DNA of 64,000 nucleotides from VXYL01 sp965203685 (GCA_965203685.1 OZ241908.1:4960001-5024000), one strand, 5' to 3'; shown: positions 32,466 to 40,863, counted from the stretch's first letter. Notes: a model not told the origin generated them from the letters alone. Numbers and translations: made by a program.

Positions 32466-35400
32466 TCAGCGCACCGAACCCGTGAAGTACGCCTCGGCCA
32501 ATGCGAACGCGTCGCGGCCGATGTCGATGCCGATCAGTCGCCCCGGAATATCGTCCACGGGTGGATGGATGCCGCCCCAGATGCGCGACAGGCTGCACTG
32601 ATCGGCCGCATCCCGGTAGCTCGCCCACTGTAGCGTCATGTCCACGGACGGACCGTCTTCGAAAACAAGGAACTCGTTCGCCTCGATCTCGAACCCGCTC
32701 ATGCCGCCTGGGAAGAATGGATCGCCCGTCAGCGCGGTGAGCACCTCAGCTGCGGCTCGGGAATAGGTGGAGTGGCCGGAGACGTAGCCCGCGAACGGCG
32801 GTGTCACGAACGTGGGGCGCTGATAGGGCCACCAGTTCTCGGCCAGTATCCAGCCGACGCCGGCCTCGTCCGTCGCGGGATCGTCGATGTAGTCGGGCCC
32901 TCGCCACGCGTAGAGCTTGATCTTCCCGACGTGTTCGTTGGCGGCACCCGCGAGATCGTCGTCGAGCCCGACCACCTCGATGCGGCCCGGGACCAGCGGC
33001 AAACCGTGAACGTGATACGAGGCGCCGTCGGGATCTGAGCTCTGACCGCGGTCCGCCATCGCACGCAGCGACGATATGGGGCGGATGTAGTCGTACCACC
33101 CCTTGATGCCCCAAGCCGCGATGGCGGCGTCGTGCATGGCACCGCCGAGCGCGAAGTACACCTTCACGTCCCACTCGAGCGTGTCGAGTTGCTCGCCCAT
33201 GCCCGCGAAGCGCCGCTCAAGCAGGGGATGGTCCGCCACTTCGTTGGCAATTACGAACCAGTGCCCGGGCGGCGTCTCGGAGTCCGGACCATCGGCCCAG
33301 AACTCGGCGAGCACGCGCGTGTAGTCGCCACGCGGAACGACCTGGGGCTCGTAGGCGTCGCCGGTGACCGGGTTCGTTGCATAGCCCGCACCGCTGTGCC
33401 CCGTGAAACTGCCGTAGAAGTCGGGATGTGCCGCGAAACTGCTGGGGTAGTCCGCGACGTTTCCGAGGCTCGCAGGAGAGATGTCCATCGTCACCCCGTC
33501 CGCCGGCGACAGATCGGCCGACCAGACAGCGACCAGCGCGTGCGCCCACTTGTAGAGGTCCGCAGAGTCGCCGTCGATCGTCGGTGGCGGTCCGGGGTCG
33601 TGGTACACCCGATAGGTGAAGCCGTCGCGACGGTAGTCGACGGCGTCGTCCATGGACAGCGCGAAGGGCCGCACGATGCCCCACTCGGGGCTCAAGAATT
33701 CGGGCGCGGTAGCGATCGGATTGCCGGCCTGATCGATGAACAACTCGAGGAGCAGGGGTTGCCACCGGTTGAGGTCGACGAGCGAAGGGTTACCCGGTAG
33801 CGCGGGCTCGAGGCCAGGATTGACAGGCTGATACGCGACGTTTGCGTAGTCGTTCGCCTCGTTCGCGCCATCGGTAGCGCCGAACTCGATATAGCAGTCG
33901 GCAATCCGCGTTCCCAGCGCCGCGGCGTCGCTCGGCGGGTCGTCCATGTCGTAGCCGAGTGCGTCCATCAGCACGAAGCCGTCGCGGGCGATGCGCGCCG
34001 ATCCCGGCGAGCGGTGAAAGCGGTGGGCAATGATCCGGTGCGCGGCGAAGCTCATGGCTTCCTCGCGGGCCTCCTGGACTGCGAGCGCATCCTCCACGGC
34101 AACGGGTTGCGTGCAATCTGCCAGGTAGGGGGCGGCAACTGGCGAATACGTCGCCCACGCATCGTACATGGCCGCCGAAACGTGGAACAGGTTGCGCGCG
34201 TGCACCGTGGGGCGGGCGTAGTCGTTGCGGATGGCCTGCAGCAGGACTTCGCTCCACCGGCGAGCCACCGAGACGCCGTCCGACAGGGCGACCCCGGGGG
34301 TGTAGTTCGCGATCAGCGTCGTCGGCCGGGTGGGCATACGGAACGTGGTCGTTGCCGAAAACACGTCGCCGAAGACACCGCCGCGATTGCTCGACCAGTG
34401 GCTGAAATGGTAGTTCTCCTCCGCCTGCGCCGCCTCGATGGCGACCTCCTCCCCAACGGCGTAGGTGCCATCGCCATCGCCCTGCACAACGCTTAAGCGA
34501 AGCGTCGCCTCGCGCGGCTGCGACACGGTCAAGACCTGGTCGGCGGCAACGGCCTCCCGGGTCGTCGCCGCGCCATTCGGCCAGCGCACCGAGACGTCCG
34601 CCTGCGTCGATGCGCCAAGCCCGAAGTGGGCTTCCGCCGGATCGTGAGATGCGTGGTTGTTCTGGCCACCCAGTTCGCGCAACTGCTCGCCCGAGGCCGT
34701 CGTGACCATGACCCGGGCACCGACGCCGAAGCGGTTCCCGTCGGCACCGTCCAAGCGCACGATCAAGGCTCGGTTGTCGGGCTCGCTGTCGTTGCGGTAG
34801 TGCGCGACGACGCCGTCTTGCCCCACGACGACGAGGTCGACGTCGAAATCCCCATCCACATCGAAGCAGGCCAGGGCGCGGCCAGGCGAGGTGCCGTCCG
34901 TCGCCCCGGTCCGTTCGCGAAACGTCGAGCCATCGCCGGTGTTGTGCAGAAAGCCCAAGCCATCTTCGCCCACTTGGACGATATCCAGCCAGCCATCGCC
35001 ATCGAAATCTGCGGCGCAAGCCGCCGATGCCGGCGCTCCGCCGATATCCTCGCTGCTCTCGGCAAAGTGGCCTGTACCGTCGTTCCAGAAAAGCCGGCCG
35101 CGGTCGGCCGCGAGGTACCAATCGATGTCGCCATCGTTGTCGTAGTCGCCCAATGCCGAGGCCCTGCCCTGCTGCTCGCCGATCGCGTCGGGCGTGACAT
35201 CGCTGAACGTCCCGTCGCCTTCGTTCAACAACACGCGGCTCTCCCGGAAGTCCGCGGCCACCAGCAGATCGCCGTCTCCGTCGCCGTCAATGTCGGCGAA
35301 CGATGGCGTCAGGCTCCGATCGACGCCCTGCGGCGTGAACACGGCAGCAACTCCCGCAGCGAGGGAACGGCTGGTGAACCTGCCGTTACCGTCGTTACGC

Positions 35401-36032
35401 CAAAGCGTCTCGGTGTCTTCGCCCGGTGTCCGTTCGGCACCCCAATGCGCCATGACCAGGTCCAGGAAACCGTCGCGGTCGTAGTCGTAGAACGTGGCAG
35501 CCGGCGTATCGGGCGCCGTCAACGCGCCGATGGCCTCGGCGGCCACGTCCACAAACCCGGAGTCGGCTTCGTGGAGGCGGTTCTCGAACATGTGAATCGG
35601 CGCACCATCGGCGGCGCCGACGAAAAGGTCGAGGTCGCCATCGCCGTCCGCGTCGCCGAGCGCTGGACCGGCCAAGGCGCGCCCGCCCCGTAGACGCAGG
35701 GCTCGCCCTTGAACCTCGAAGGTGCCATCGCCCTGATTCCGGTAGTAACGCGAGAAGTCGGGGCCTGTACTCACGAAGTCGATGTCGCCATCGCCGTCCA
35801 TGTCGCCGGAAGCTACGCCCCCGCTAAATCCGTGCGGAACCCCGGCCTCGTCGACCGGCTCGTACGTTGCCGCCAGCACGAAGCGCACCGGTTCCGGTTC
35901 GGGCGGCGGAGCGGGCGGGGGCGACGGCGGCGGCGTGGCAGCGCCCCCGCCTCCGCAACCGCTCAACAGGCCGCCTGCCAGTAGCGCCGAACAAGCCGCC
36001 AACAGCACCCCATAGCCGTCCCGCGTTCCCAT
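32466..36032 (-). CDS. Lipoprotein fusion of FG-GAP/UnbV propeller with vanadium-dependent haloperoxidase (PAP2)
   Basis: A 1188-residue protein. A lipoprotein signal ends 'LLSGC', then a Pro linker, an FG-GAP propeller (about 60-440) and an ASPIC/UnbV domain ('NRFGVGARVMVTTASGEQL', 'AHFGLGASTQADVSVRWP'). A short InlB-B-like repeat follows (about 530-590, 'YHFSHWSSNRGG'), then a vanadium haloperoxidase/PAP2 domain of about 590 residues. All vanadate-site motifs are present in order: KxxxxxxRP ('KGWYDYIRP', K at about 977), SGH ('YVSGHSTYS', about 1085) and SRx5Hx3D ('SRIWGGIHPPVD', about 1149-1160). It would oxidise halides with peroxide or act as a phosphatase at the outer membrane. Start chosen for the lipobox. 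Confidence 0.8.
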   Translation of the reverse strand: MGTRDGYGVLLAACSALLAGGLLSGCGGGGAATPPPSPPPAPPPEPEPVRFVLAATYEPVDEAGVPHGFSGGVASGDMDGDGDIDFVSTGPDFSRYYRNQGDGTFEVQGRALRLRGGRALAGPALGDADGDGDLDLFVGAADGAPIHMFENRLHEADSGFVDVAAEAIGALTAPDTPAATFYDYDRDGFLDLVMAHWGAERTPGEDTETLWRNDGNGRFTSRSLAAGVAAVFTPQGVDRSLTPSFADIDGDGDGDLLVAADFRESRVLLNEGDGTFSDVTPDAIGEQQGRASALGDYDNDGDIDWYLAADRGRLFWNDGTGHFAESSEDIGGAPASAACAADFDGDGWLDIVQVGEDGLGFLHNTGDGSTFRERTGATDGTSPGRALACFDVDGDFDVDLVVVGQDGVVAHYRNDSEPDNRALIVRLDGADGNRFGVGARVMVTTASGEQLRELGGQNNHASHDPAEAHFGLGASTQADVSVRWPNGAATTREAVAADQVLTVSQPREATLRLSVVQGDGDGTYAVGEEVAIEAAQAEENYHFSHWSSNRGGVFGDVFSATTTFRMPTRPTTLIANYTPGVALSDGVSVARRWSEVLLQAIRNDYARPTVHARNLFHVSAAMYDAWATYSPVAAPYLADCTQPVAVEDALAVQEAREEAMSFAAHRIIAHRFHRSPGSARIARDGFVLMDALGYDMDDPPSDAAALGTRIADCYIEFGATDGANEANDYANVAYQPVNPGLEPALPGNPSLVDLNRWQPLLLELFIDQAGNPIATAPEFLSPEWGIVRPFALSMDDAVDYRRDGFTYRVYHDPGPPPTIDGDSADLYKWAHALVAVWSADLSPADGVTMDISPASLGNVADYPSSFAAHPDFYGSFTGHSGAGYATNPVTGDAYEPQVVPRGDYTRVLAEFWADGPDSETPPGHWFVIANEVADHPLLERRFAGMGEQLDTLEWDVKVYFALGGAMHDAAIAAWGIKGWYDYIRPISSLRAMADRGQSSDPDGASYHVHGLPLVPGRIEVVGLDDDLAGAANEHVGKIKLYAWRGPDYIDDPATDEAGVGWILAENWWPYQRPTFVTPPFAGYVSGHSTYSRAAAEVLTALTGDPFFPGGMSGFEIEANEFLVFEDGPSVDMTLQWASYRDAADQCSLSRIWGGIHPPVDDIPGRLIGIDIGRDAFALAEAYFTGSVR

Positions 36033-36200
36033 GGTCCGTACAAGCCAAGCGTAACGCTTACCCACTCGGCGAATCGTAGCAGTTTGGCCCTGCCAGCCGT
36101 TTGTATTACTCTCGCCGCGATACGCGCGCAACGGGGGCGGGCTTACTCACGCGCGCAACCTCAAGACACCTTAGGCGCTTTCGAGTCAACGAGAGGAACC

Positions 36201-37052
36201 ATGGCAGAACGGGCTTTCGACCGCTCCGAGGAGGACTTCGGCAACGTCCTCAACATGGAGCACATCAACCTGACCGTGCCTGACCAGCAGGTCGCCGCAC
36301 TGTTCTACGTGACCGGGTTGGGTTTCACGCGCGACCCGTACATCGACTTCGGCACATTCAACATGTGGATCAATGTCGGGGAGCAGCAATTCCACTTGCC
36401 GAAGCGTGATGCGCAGAAGTTCCGCGGCCACATCGGCGTCGTCGTCCCCGACCTCGAAGGATTGAAACGGCGCTTGGACTTCATCGACCGACCCATGCAG
36501 GGCACGGAATTCTCGCGCGAGGAGAAGGATGACCACATCGCCTTGACCTGCCCTTGGGGCAACGACATCCGCGCCTACGGCCCGAGTTTCGGCACGAGCC
36601 TCGGCATTCCGTTCGCCGTGCTCGACGTCCCGGTCGGCACCGCCGAGGGGATCGCCCGGTTCTACGCCGAAACGCTCGACACGCCGGCGCGGACGACGAG
36701 CAACGGTGCCACCTGCGCCGAGGTCACGATGGGCGGGAACCAACGCCTGATCTTCAAGGAGACCGCGGACGAGATCCCGGCATACGACGGTCATCACATC
36801 GCCATCTACGTCGCCAACTTCTCCAAGCCGCACGCTGCCTTGAACGAACGCGGCCTCATCACCGAGGAGTCGGACCAGCACCAGTACCGCTTCCAGGCGA
36901 TTGTCGACCCGGACAGCGGCGACCTGCTGACCGAGATCGAGCACGAGGTGCGCAGCCTCAAGCACCCGATGTTCAAGCGCTTCCTGGTCAACCGCAATCC
37001 GGCACAGTCGTTCATGAACTACACGCAGGGGCGCGACGCCTTCGTACCCTAG
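36201..37052 (+). CDS. VOC-family (glyoxalase/dioxygenase-like) protein
   Basis: A 283-residue protein with two vicinal-oxygen-chelate modules: 'MEHINLTVPDQQVAALFYV' opens the first (about 19-135) and 'GIPFAVLDVPVGTAEGIA' the second (about 140-260). Metal-ligand positions are not all obvious, so enzymatic activity is uncertain. ATG 36201 has GAGAGGAACC upstream. The gene is followed after a single nt by the MoxR-type ATPase gene, so it may be part of the same operon, though these families are not usually linked. Confidence 0.75.
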   Translation: MAERAFDRSEEDFGNVLNMEHINLTVPDQQVAALFYVTGLGFTRDPYIDFGTFNMWINVGEQQFHLPKRDAQKFRGHIGVVVPDLEGLKRRLDFIDRPMQGTEFSREEKDDHIALTCPWGNDIRAYGPSFGTSLGIPFAVLDVPVGTAEGIARFYAETLDTPARTTSNGATCAEVTMGGNQRLIFKETADEIPAYDGHHIAIYVANFSKPHAALNERGLITEESDQHQYRFQAIVDPDSGDLLTEIEHEVRSLKHPMFKRFLVNRNPAQSFMNYTQGRDAFVP

Positions 37053-37053
37053 C

Positions 37054-37857
37054 GTGGAGGAACCCTACTACCTGCCGCTGGCCGACGAGGTAGCGGAATT
37101 CGAGGCTGCCTACGCGTCACGCTTGCCCGTGTTGCTCAAGGGCCCCACCGGCTGCGGCAAGACGCGCTTCGTAGAGCACATGACCTGGCGCATCTACCAG
37201 TTGGCCCAGGCCGAGGAGATCGACGGCCGGCTGGTCACGGTGTCGTGCCACGAGGACCTCACCGGCACGGACCTGGTCGGTCGCTACTTGCTCAAGGGCG
37301 ATGAGACGGTTTGGCAGGACGGACCGCTGACCCGGGCCGTGCGCGACGGATCGATCTGCTACCTCGACGAGATCGTCGAAGCGCGCAAGGACACAACGGT
37401 ACTCATCCACTCGCTGACGGACCATCGTCGCGTGCTGCCGATCGACAAGACGGGCGAACTCGTCCGCGCCCACGGCAACTTCCTCCTCGTGATTTCCTAC
37501 AACCCGGGCTACCAAAGCCTGCTCAAGGACCTGAAGGCGAGCACCCGGCAACGCTTCGTGAGCCTCACCTTCGACTACCCGGGCGAGGAGCAGGAAGCCG
37601 AGATCATCGCCCACGAAAGCGGCGTGGGCGAGGAGACGGCGGCGCGCTTGGCCGTCATCGGCGTCAAGGTGCGCAACCTGCGCGAACACGGCTTCCGGGA
37701 AGGCGTGAGCACGCGCCTCTTGATCTACGCCGGCGAGTTGATCGAACGCGGCATCGCGCCACGGCGCGCTGCCGATCTCGCCATCGTGCAGGCCGTGTCC
37801 GACGACGCAAGCGTGCAGGAAGCGGTCGCTGGCATCGTCGACGTCGTCTGGCCTTGA
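37054..37857 (+). CDS. CbbQ/NirQ/NorQ-family AAA+ (MoxR) ATPase
   Basis: A 267-residue MoxR-type AAA+ ATPase of the CbbQ/NorQ group, which remodels metalloenzymes together with a VWA partner. Walker A is 'LLKGPTGCGKTRFVEH' (about 27-42), Walker B 'GSICYLDEIVEARKD', sensor 1 'LLVISYNPGYQ', and the C-terminal part has 'LRNLREH'-type sequence 'VRNLREHGFREGVSTRLL'. Starts with GTG 1 nt after the VOC gene. The VWA partner follows 3 nt after its stop. Known clients are Rubisco (CbbQO) and nitric oxide reductase (NorQD); neither is encoded in the window, so the client is unknown. Confidence 0.85.
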   Translation: MEEPYYLPLADEVAEFEAAYASRLPVLLKGPTGCGKTRFVEHMTWRIYQLAQAEEIDGRLVTVSCHEDLTGTDLVGRYLLKGDETVWQDGPLTRAVRDGSICYLDEIVEARKDTTVLIHSLTDHRRVLPIDKTGELVRAHGNFLLVISYNPGYQSLLKDLKASTRQRFVSLTFDYPGEEQEAEIIAHESGVGEETAARLAVIGVKVRNLREHGFREGVSTRLLIYAGELIERGIAPRRAADLAIVQAVSDDASVQEAVAGIVDVVWP

Positions 37858-37860
37858 AAC

Positions 37861-39864
37861 GTGGCGCGCCTGGTCGACGTCGACCGCGTCCTTGCGCTCT
37901 TCGCCGAGGGCATCGCCGGGCGGCCCTACCACATCAAATCCGGTAGCGAATACAGGGGCGAGGACGCAGCGGAGCACGCCCGGTCCGGTCTTGGCGGTGG
38001 CGCTCGTCACGATGCACGCAGCATCTATCTCGCCGATGCGATCGACGACTTCGCCGACGATGCCTTGAACCAGGCCATGTACCGACTCGAGGTCCTCGTC
38101 CAAGTGGGCTTTCGTGAGTTCGGCACGTATCGCTTCAACATCGACGTGGCTCGGCAACGCGTGGCCGGCCTTGCGGTGACCAAGGCGGCCAGCGACCGGG
38201 AGTCCGATTTCGGCTTATTCTTCGGCTCGTTCACGCACCCGGAGGTAGCGCGAGCCCTGTTCCGGGCCGTCGAGACGGCGCGTGTTCAAGCCGCGGTGGT
38301 GCGCCGCTACCCGGGTGCAAGACGTTACCGCCAAGCGTTGATCGACCATCGCAACGCGTCTTACGCGGGAACGCTCGACACCGGCGTCCTGGCGGAAGTC
38401 GAACGCCTCGAGGCGGCGCTCGACGGCCTTTCGGCCGCGGACTCCGCTTTGTTCCCGCTGGCCGTCGACGTGCTCGCGCCCGACGCGGATGTCTACACCT
38501 CCGCGAAAGCGACGCACCTCTGCTACGAGGCCTTGCGCTTGACCGAACAGGAGCGGGTAGCGACCGCCCCTGCCGACGGGGAGCCATCGTTGGAGTGGCT
38601 GCAGCGCGAGGCGCGCCTCGAGGATTGGGACGAGGAACTCGCGAACCTCGAGGGCGACATCGCCGCGCTCGAGTTCGCCGAACTGGCGAGCGGCGACGAA
38701 GTGCGGGTCGGGGATGCCGAGGGCGAGGCCGGGGAGCCGCGCGAAATCGGCACGGACCTCGTCGTTGAGCGCGACCAGTTGAAACGCCGCATCGAGATGG
38801 AGCGCTCATCGGTCCGTCGTGCTCTCGGCGAGGAACGCGGTCACGAAGGGACGACGAGCTACCGCTACGACGAGTGGGACTTCCACAACGGCACGTACCT
38901 GCGCGGCTGGTGTCGCCTCTACGAGGAACGCCTGCACGGTGGCGAGGCCGATACGCAAGCCCTGCTCGATACCGTGCGCCCGTTCGCCCGCGCCGTCCGG
39001 CGGCGCTTCGAGGAAGTGCGACCGGCTGGCTACCAACGGGTGAAGAAGACGCCGGACGGTGACGAACTGGACATCGACACGCTCGTCGACACGCGCGTCG
39101 ACATCCGTTCCGGCATGTCGCCGGACGAGCGCGTCTACAGCCGCCGCGAACGTCTGCGGCGCGATGTCGCCGCGGCTTTCCTGGTCGACCTGTCCGCCTC
39201 CACGGACGACGTCCTCCCCGAAGAGCGGGAGGAGCATGTGTCGGAAGGCCGCAGCCAAGACATCCGCGACCCCTATTTCGACGAAGATCACGAGTACGAC
39301 TTCGCCGAACGCATGGCCGCCGAGGCCGCCAAGCGTCGCATCGTCGACATCCTGCGCGAATCCGTGCTGCTGATGGCAACCGCCCTCGAAGGGCTGGGCG
39401 ACCGGTACGGCGTGTACGGCTTCTCGGGCTATGGCCGCGATTGCGTGGAGTTCTACGTCGCGAAGGAGTTCGACCAACCGTTCGACGGCGAGGTGCTCGA
39501 CGCGATCGCGGCAATGAAGCCGAAGCGGTCGACGCGCATGGGGCCGGCGGTCCGACATGCCGCCGCGAAACTCGAAGCGAGCGGGTCGGCCATGAAGGTG
39601 CTGATGATCATCAGCGACGGGTTTCCCCAGGACCACGACTACGGGCCGGATCGGGGCCAGCACGAATACGGTGTCCAAGACACGGCGCGGGCGCTCATCG
39701 AGGCCCAGAGTCAGGGCATCGAGACGTTCTGCGTCACCGTGGACCGCTCCGGCAACGACTACCTGCGAAGGATGTGTCCCGACCACCGCTACATGGTGAT
39801 CGACGAAACGGCCGAGCTACCGGACGCCCTGCAGAAGGCGTACCGGCAGCTCACACGGGCCTAG
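37861..39864 (+). CDS. CbbO/NorD-family VWA-domain protein
   Basis: A 667-residue protein that pairs with the upstream MoxR ATPase. The N-terminal 440 residues are helical and charged; the C-terminal von Willebrand A domain has the MIDAS motif 'FLVDLSASTDDV' (DxSxS), 'KPKRSTRMGPAVRHAAAKL' (Thr) and 'LMIISDGFPQDHDYG' (Asp). In CbbQO the VWA subunit docks the ATPase ring on the client enzyme. Begins at a GTG 3 nt after the ATPase stop. Convergent with the Bax-inhibitor gene 9 nt away. Confidence 0.85.
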   Translation: MARLVDVDRVLALFAEGIAGRPYHIKSGSEYRGEDAAEHARSGLGGGARHDARSIYLADAIDDFADDALNQAMYRLEVLVQVGFREFGTYRFNIDVARQRVAGLAVTKAASDRESDFGLFFGSFTHPEVARALFRAVETARVQAAVVRRYPGARRYRQALIDHRNASYAGTLDTGVLAEVERLEAALDGLSAADSALFPLAVDVLAPDADVYTSAKATHLCYEALRLTEQERVATAPADGEPSLEWLQREARLEDWDEELANLEGDIAALEFAELASGDEVRVGDAEGEAGEPREIGTDLVVERDQLKRRIEMERSSVRRALGEERGHEGTTSYRYDEWDFHNGTYLRGWCRLYEERLHGGEADTQALLDTVRPFARAVRRRFEEVRPAGYQRVKKTPDGDELDIDTLVDTRVDIRSGMSPDERVYSRRERLRRDVAAAFLVDLSASTDDVLPEEREEHVSEGRSQDIRDPYFDEDHEYDFAERMAAEAAKRRIVDILRESVLLMATALEGLGDRYGVYGFSGYGRDCVEFYVAKEFDQPFDGEVLDAIAAMKPKRSTRMGPAVRHAAAKLEASGSAMKVLMIISDGFPQDHDYGPDRGQHEYGVQDTARALIEAQSQGIETFCVTVDRSGNDYLRRMCPDHRYMVIDETAELPDALQKAYRQLTRA

Positions 39865-39873
39865 GCGGCGCGG

Positions 39874-40533
39874 TCAGTCGTCGCCGCCGAGCCCGAACAG
39901 CAGCAGAACGCTTGAGAAGATGTTGTAGAGGCCGACGTAGATACCGACCGTGGCGCGGATGTAGTTCGTCTCCTCGCCACGCACGACCGCGCTGGTCTCC
40001 CACAGGATCAGCGCCGCCCCGAACAGGATGCAGATGCCGGCAAGCACCTGGGACATCAACGTTGTCCAGTAGAAGATCGAGACGATCCAAGACGCCACGA
40101 TGACGATCGCGCCGACGATGAGGAACCCGGTGAGGAAGCTGAAGTCCCGCTTGGTCGTCACCGTGTAGACCGACAGTCCGAAGAACGCGACGGCGGTGAT
40201 CGCCAGCGACTGCGCCACCAGCATCCCACCGTTGGCCATCCCGAGCACGGCGCTCAACAGCGGCGCCAACGAGAACCCGAGAAAGCCTGTCAGTGCGAAG
40301 GTCCAGACGAGCCCCCACACGCTGTTGGCTGTCTTGTGCACCAAGAACAGCAGGCCGATGAACACCAGCAACGTGATGAAGCCCAAGTGCGGCGCACCCA
40401 TGGACACGGCGACCGAGGCCGTCACCGCGCTCCACAGCAACGTCATCGCGAGCAGCGCGTAGGTGCTGCGGAGCACCTTGTTGATTTCAATCGCCGACGG
40501 TGCGCGTGCGACGAGAACTCTTGGATCAGCCAT
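39874..40533 (-). CDS. Bax inhibitor-1/YccA-family membrane protein
   Basis: A 219-residue integral membrane protein with seven predicted transmembrane segments starting near residue 24 ('TYALLAMTLLWSAVTASVAV'), and the conserved 'LTGFLGFSLAPLLSAVLG' and 'YNIFSSVLLLFGLGGDD' near the end. YccA/YbhL relatives are Ca/H-conducting or FtsH-modulating inner-membrane proteins; the exact role is unclear. A strong promoter is seen just upstream (TTGAAA-17-TATATA). Confidence 0.85.
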   Translation of the reverse strand: MADPRVLVARAPSAIEINKVLRSTYALLAMTLLWSAVTASVAVSMGAPHLGFITLLVFIGLLFLVHKTANSVWGLVWTFALTGFLGFSLAPLLSAVLGMANGGMLVAQSLAITAVAFFGLSVYTVTTKRDFSFLTGFLIVGAIVIVASWIVSIFYWTTLMSQVLAGICILFGAALILWETSAVVRGEETNYIRATVGIYVGLYNIFSSVLLLFGLGGDD

Positions 40534-40570
40534 TGAACGAGCCCTTGAAGAATCGGTTCCAGTTACCGGC

Positions 40571-40599
40571 TATATAGCCACACCCTAGGCAAGTTTCAA
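40571..40599 (-). promoter_or_regulatory. Sigma-70 promoter of the Bax-inhibitor-like gene
   Basis: On the minus strand TTGAAA (40594-40599) and TATATA (40571-40576) are separated by 17 nt. The -10 sits in the 12-bp palindrome GGCTATATAGCC (40569-40580), which might bind a regulator. The start codon lies about 38 nt downstream. Confidence 0.65.
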
Positions 40600-40617
40600 G
40601 GCAACTGTCCGCGGTCG

Positions 40618-40639
40618 CACCCGACGTGCACCCGACGTG
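40618..40639 (+). repeat. Tandem 11-bp repeat upstream of the thrS promoter
   Basis: CACCCGACGTG occurs twice in immediate succession, ending 10 nt before the -35 hexamer at 40650. The one-turn spacing of the repeats would place two protein-binding sites on the same DNA face. No regulator is identified. Confidence 0.5.
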
Positions 40640-40649
40640 CTCGGCGCAC

Positions 40650-40677
40650 TTGCATTCCGCGCCGCGCAGCCTATGAT
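40650..40677 (+). promoter_or_regulatory. Sigma-70 promoter of the thrS leader transcript
   Basis: TTGCAT (40650-40655) and TATGAT (40672-40677) with a 16-nt spacer. Only 9 nt separate the -10 from the ATG of the leader peptide at 40687, so the transcript would begin at or within a few nt of that start codon and the leader would be translated from a (nearly) leaderless mRNA. Confidence 0.65.
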
Positions 40678-40686
40678 TCGCGCCCC

Positions 40687-40764
40687 ATGAACGTGCGACG
40701 GCAGACTACGACGGCCACCACGACGCGGACACGATCCGCTGTGCGTGCCGTCACGATCACCTGA
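40687..40764 (+). CDS. Threonine-rich leader peptide of thrS
   Basis: A 25-codon frame encoding 'MNVRRQTTTATTTRTRSA' and ending 'VRAVTIT' before TGA. Nine of 25 residues are Thr, including QTTTATTTRT, as in thrL of the E. coli thr operon. It lies between a clear promoter and an intrinsic terminator and 99 nt upstream of the threonyl-tRNA synthetase start. Ribosome stalling at Thr codons when charged tRNA-Thr is scarce would favour read-through. Too short for ordinary gene finding. There is no ribosome-binding site, consistent with leaderless initiation. Confidence 0.7.
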   Translation: MNVRRQTTTATTTRTRSAVRAVTIT

Positions 40765-40775
40765 GCAAAACTTGA

Positions 40776-40838
40776 CGGCCTCGCGCAAGGCCGAAGCTTC
40801 TCGAACCCCGGAAGGCTTGTGGCCAACCGGGGTTTTTT
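40776..40838 (+). terminator. Attenuator region: upstream hairpin plus intrinsic terminator before thrS
   Basis: CGGCCT/AGGCCG (40776-40781 with 40788-40793) forms a first hairpin 11 nt after the leader stop. The terminator is AACCCCGG (40804-40811) with CCGGGGTT (40827-40834) followed by six T (40833-40838). A competing pairing is possible between GGCCGAAGC (40789-40797) and GCTTGTGGCC (40815-40824) in the terminator loop, which would open both hairpins and could be the antiterminator. The alternative fold is by eye only. Confidence 0.7.
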
Positions 40839-40863
40839 GTGGCGGTAAGCCAAGGGACCAACA

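Noticed and set aside
37054..39864. Part of a Rubisco operon
   Set aside because: Despite the CbbQ/CbbO-type pair, no Rubisco or carboxysome gene lies within the window.
40687..40863. T-box riboswitch upstream of thrS
   Set aside because: No T-box antiterminator sequence or specifier-loop architecture is visible; the Thr-rich peptide explains the layout better.
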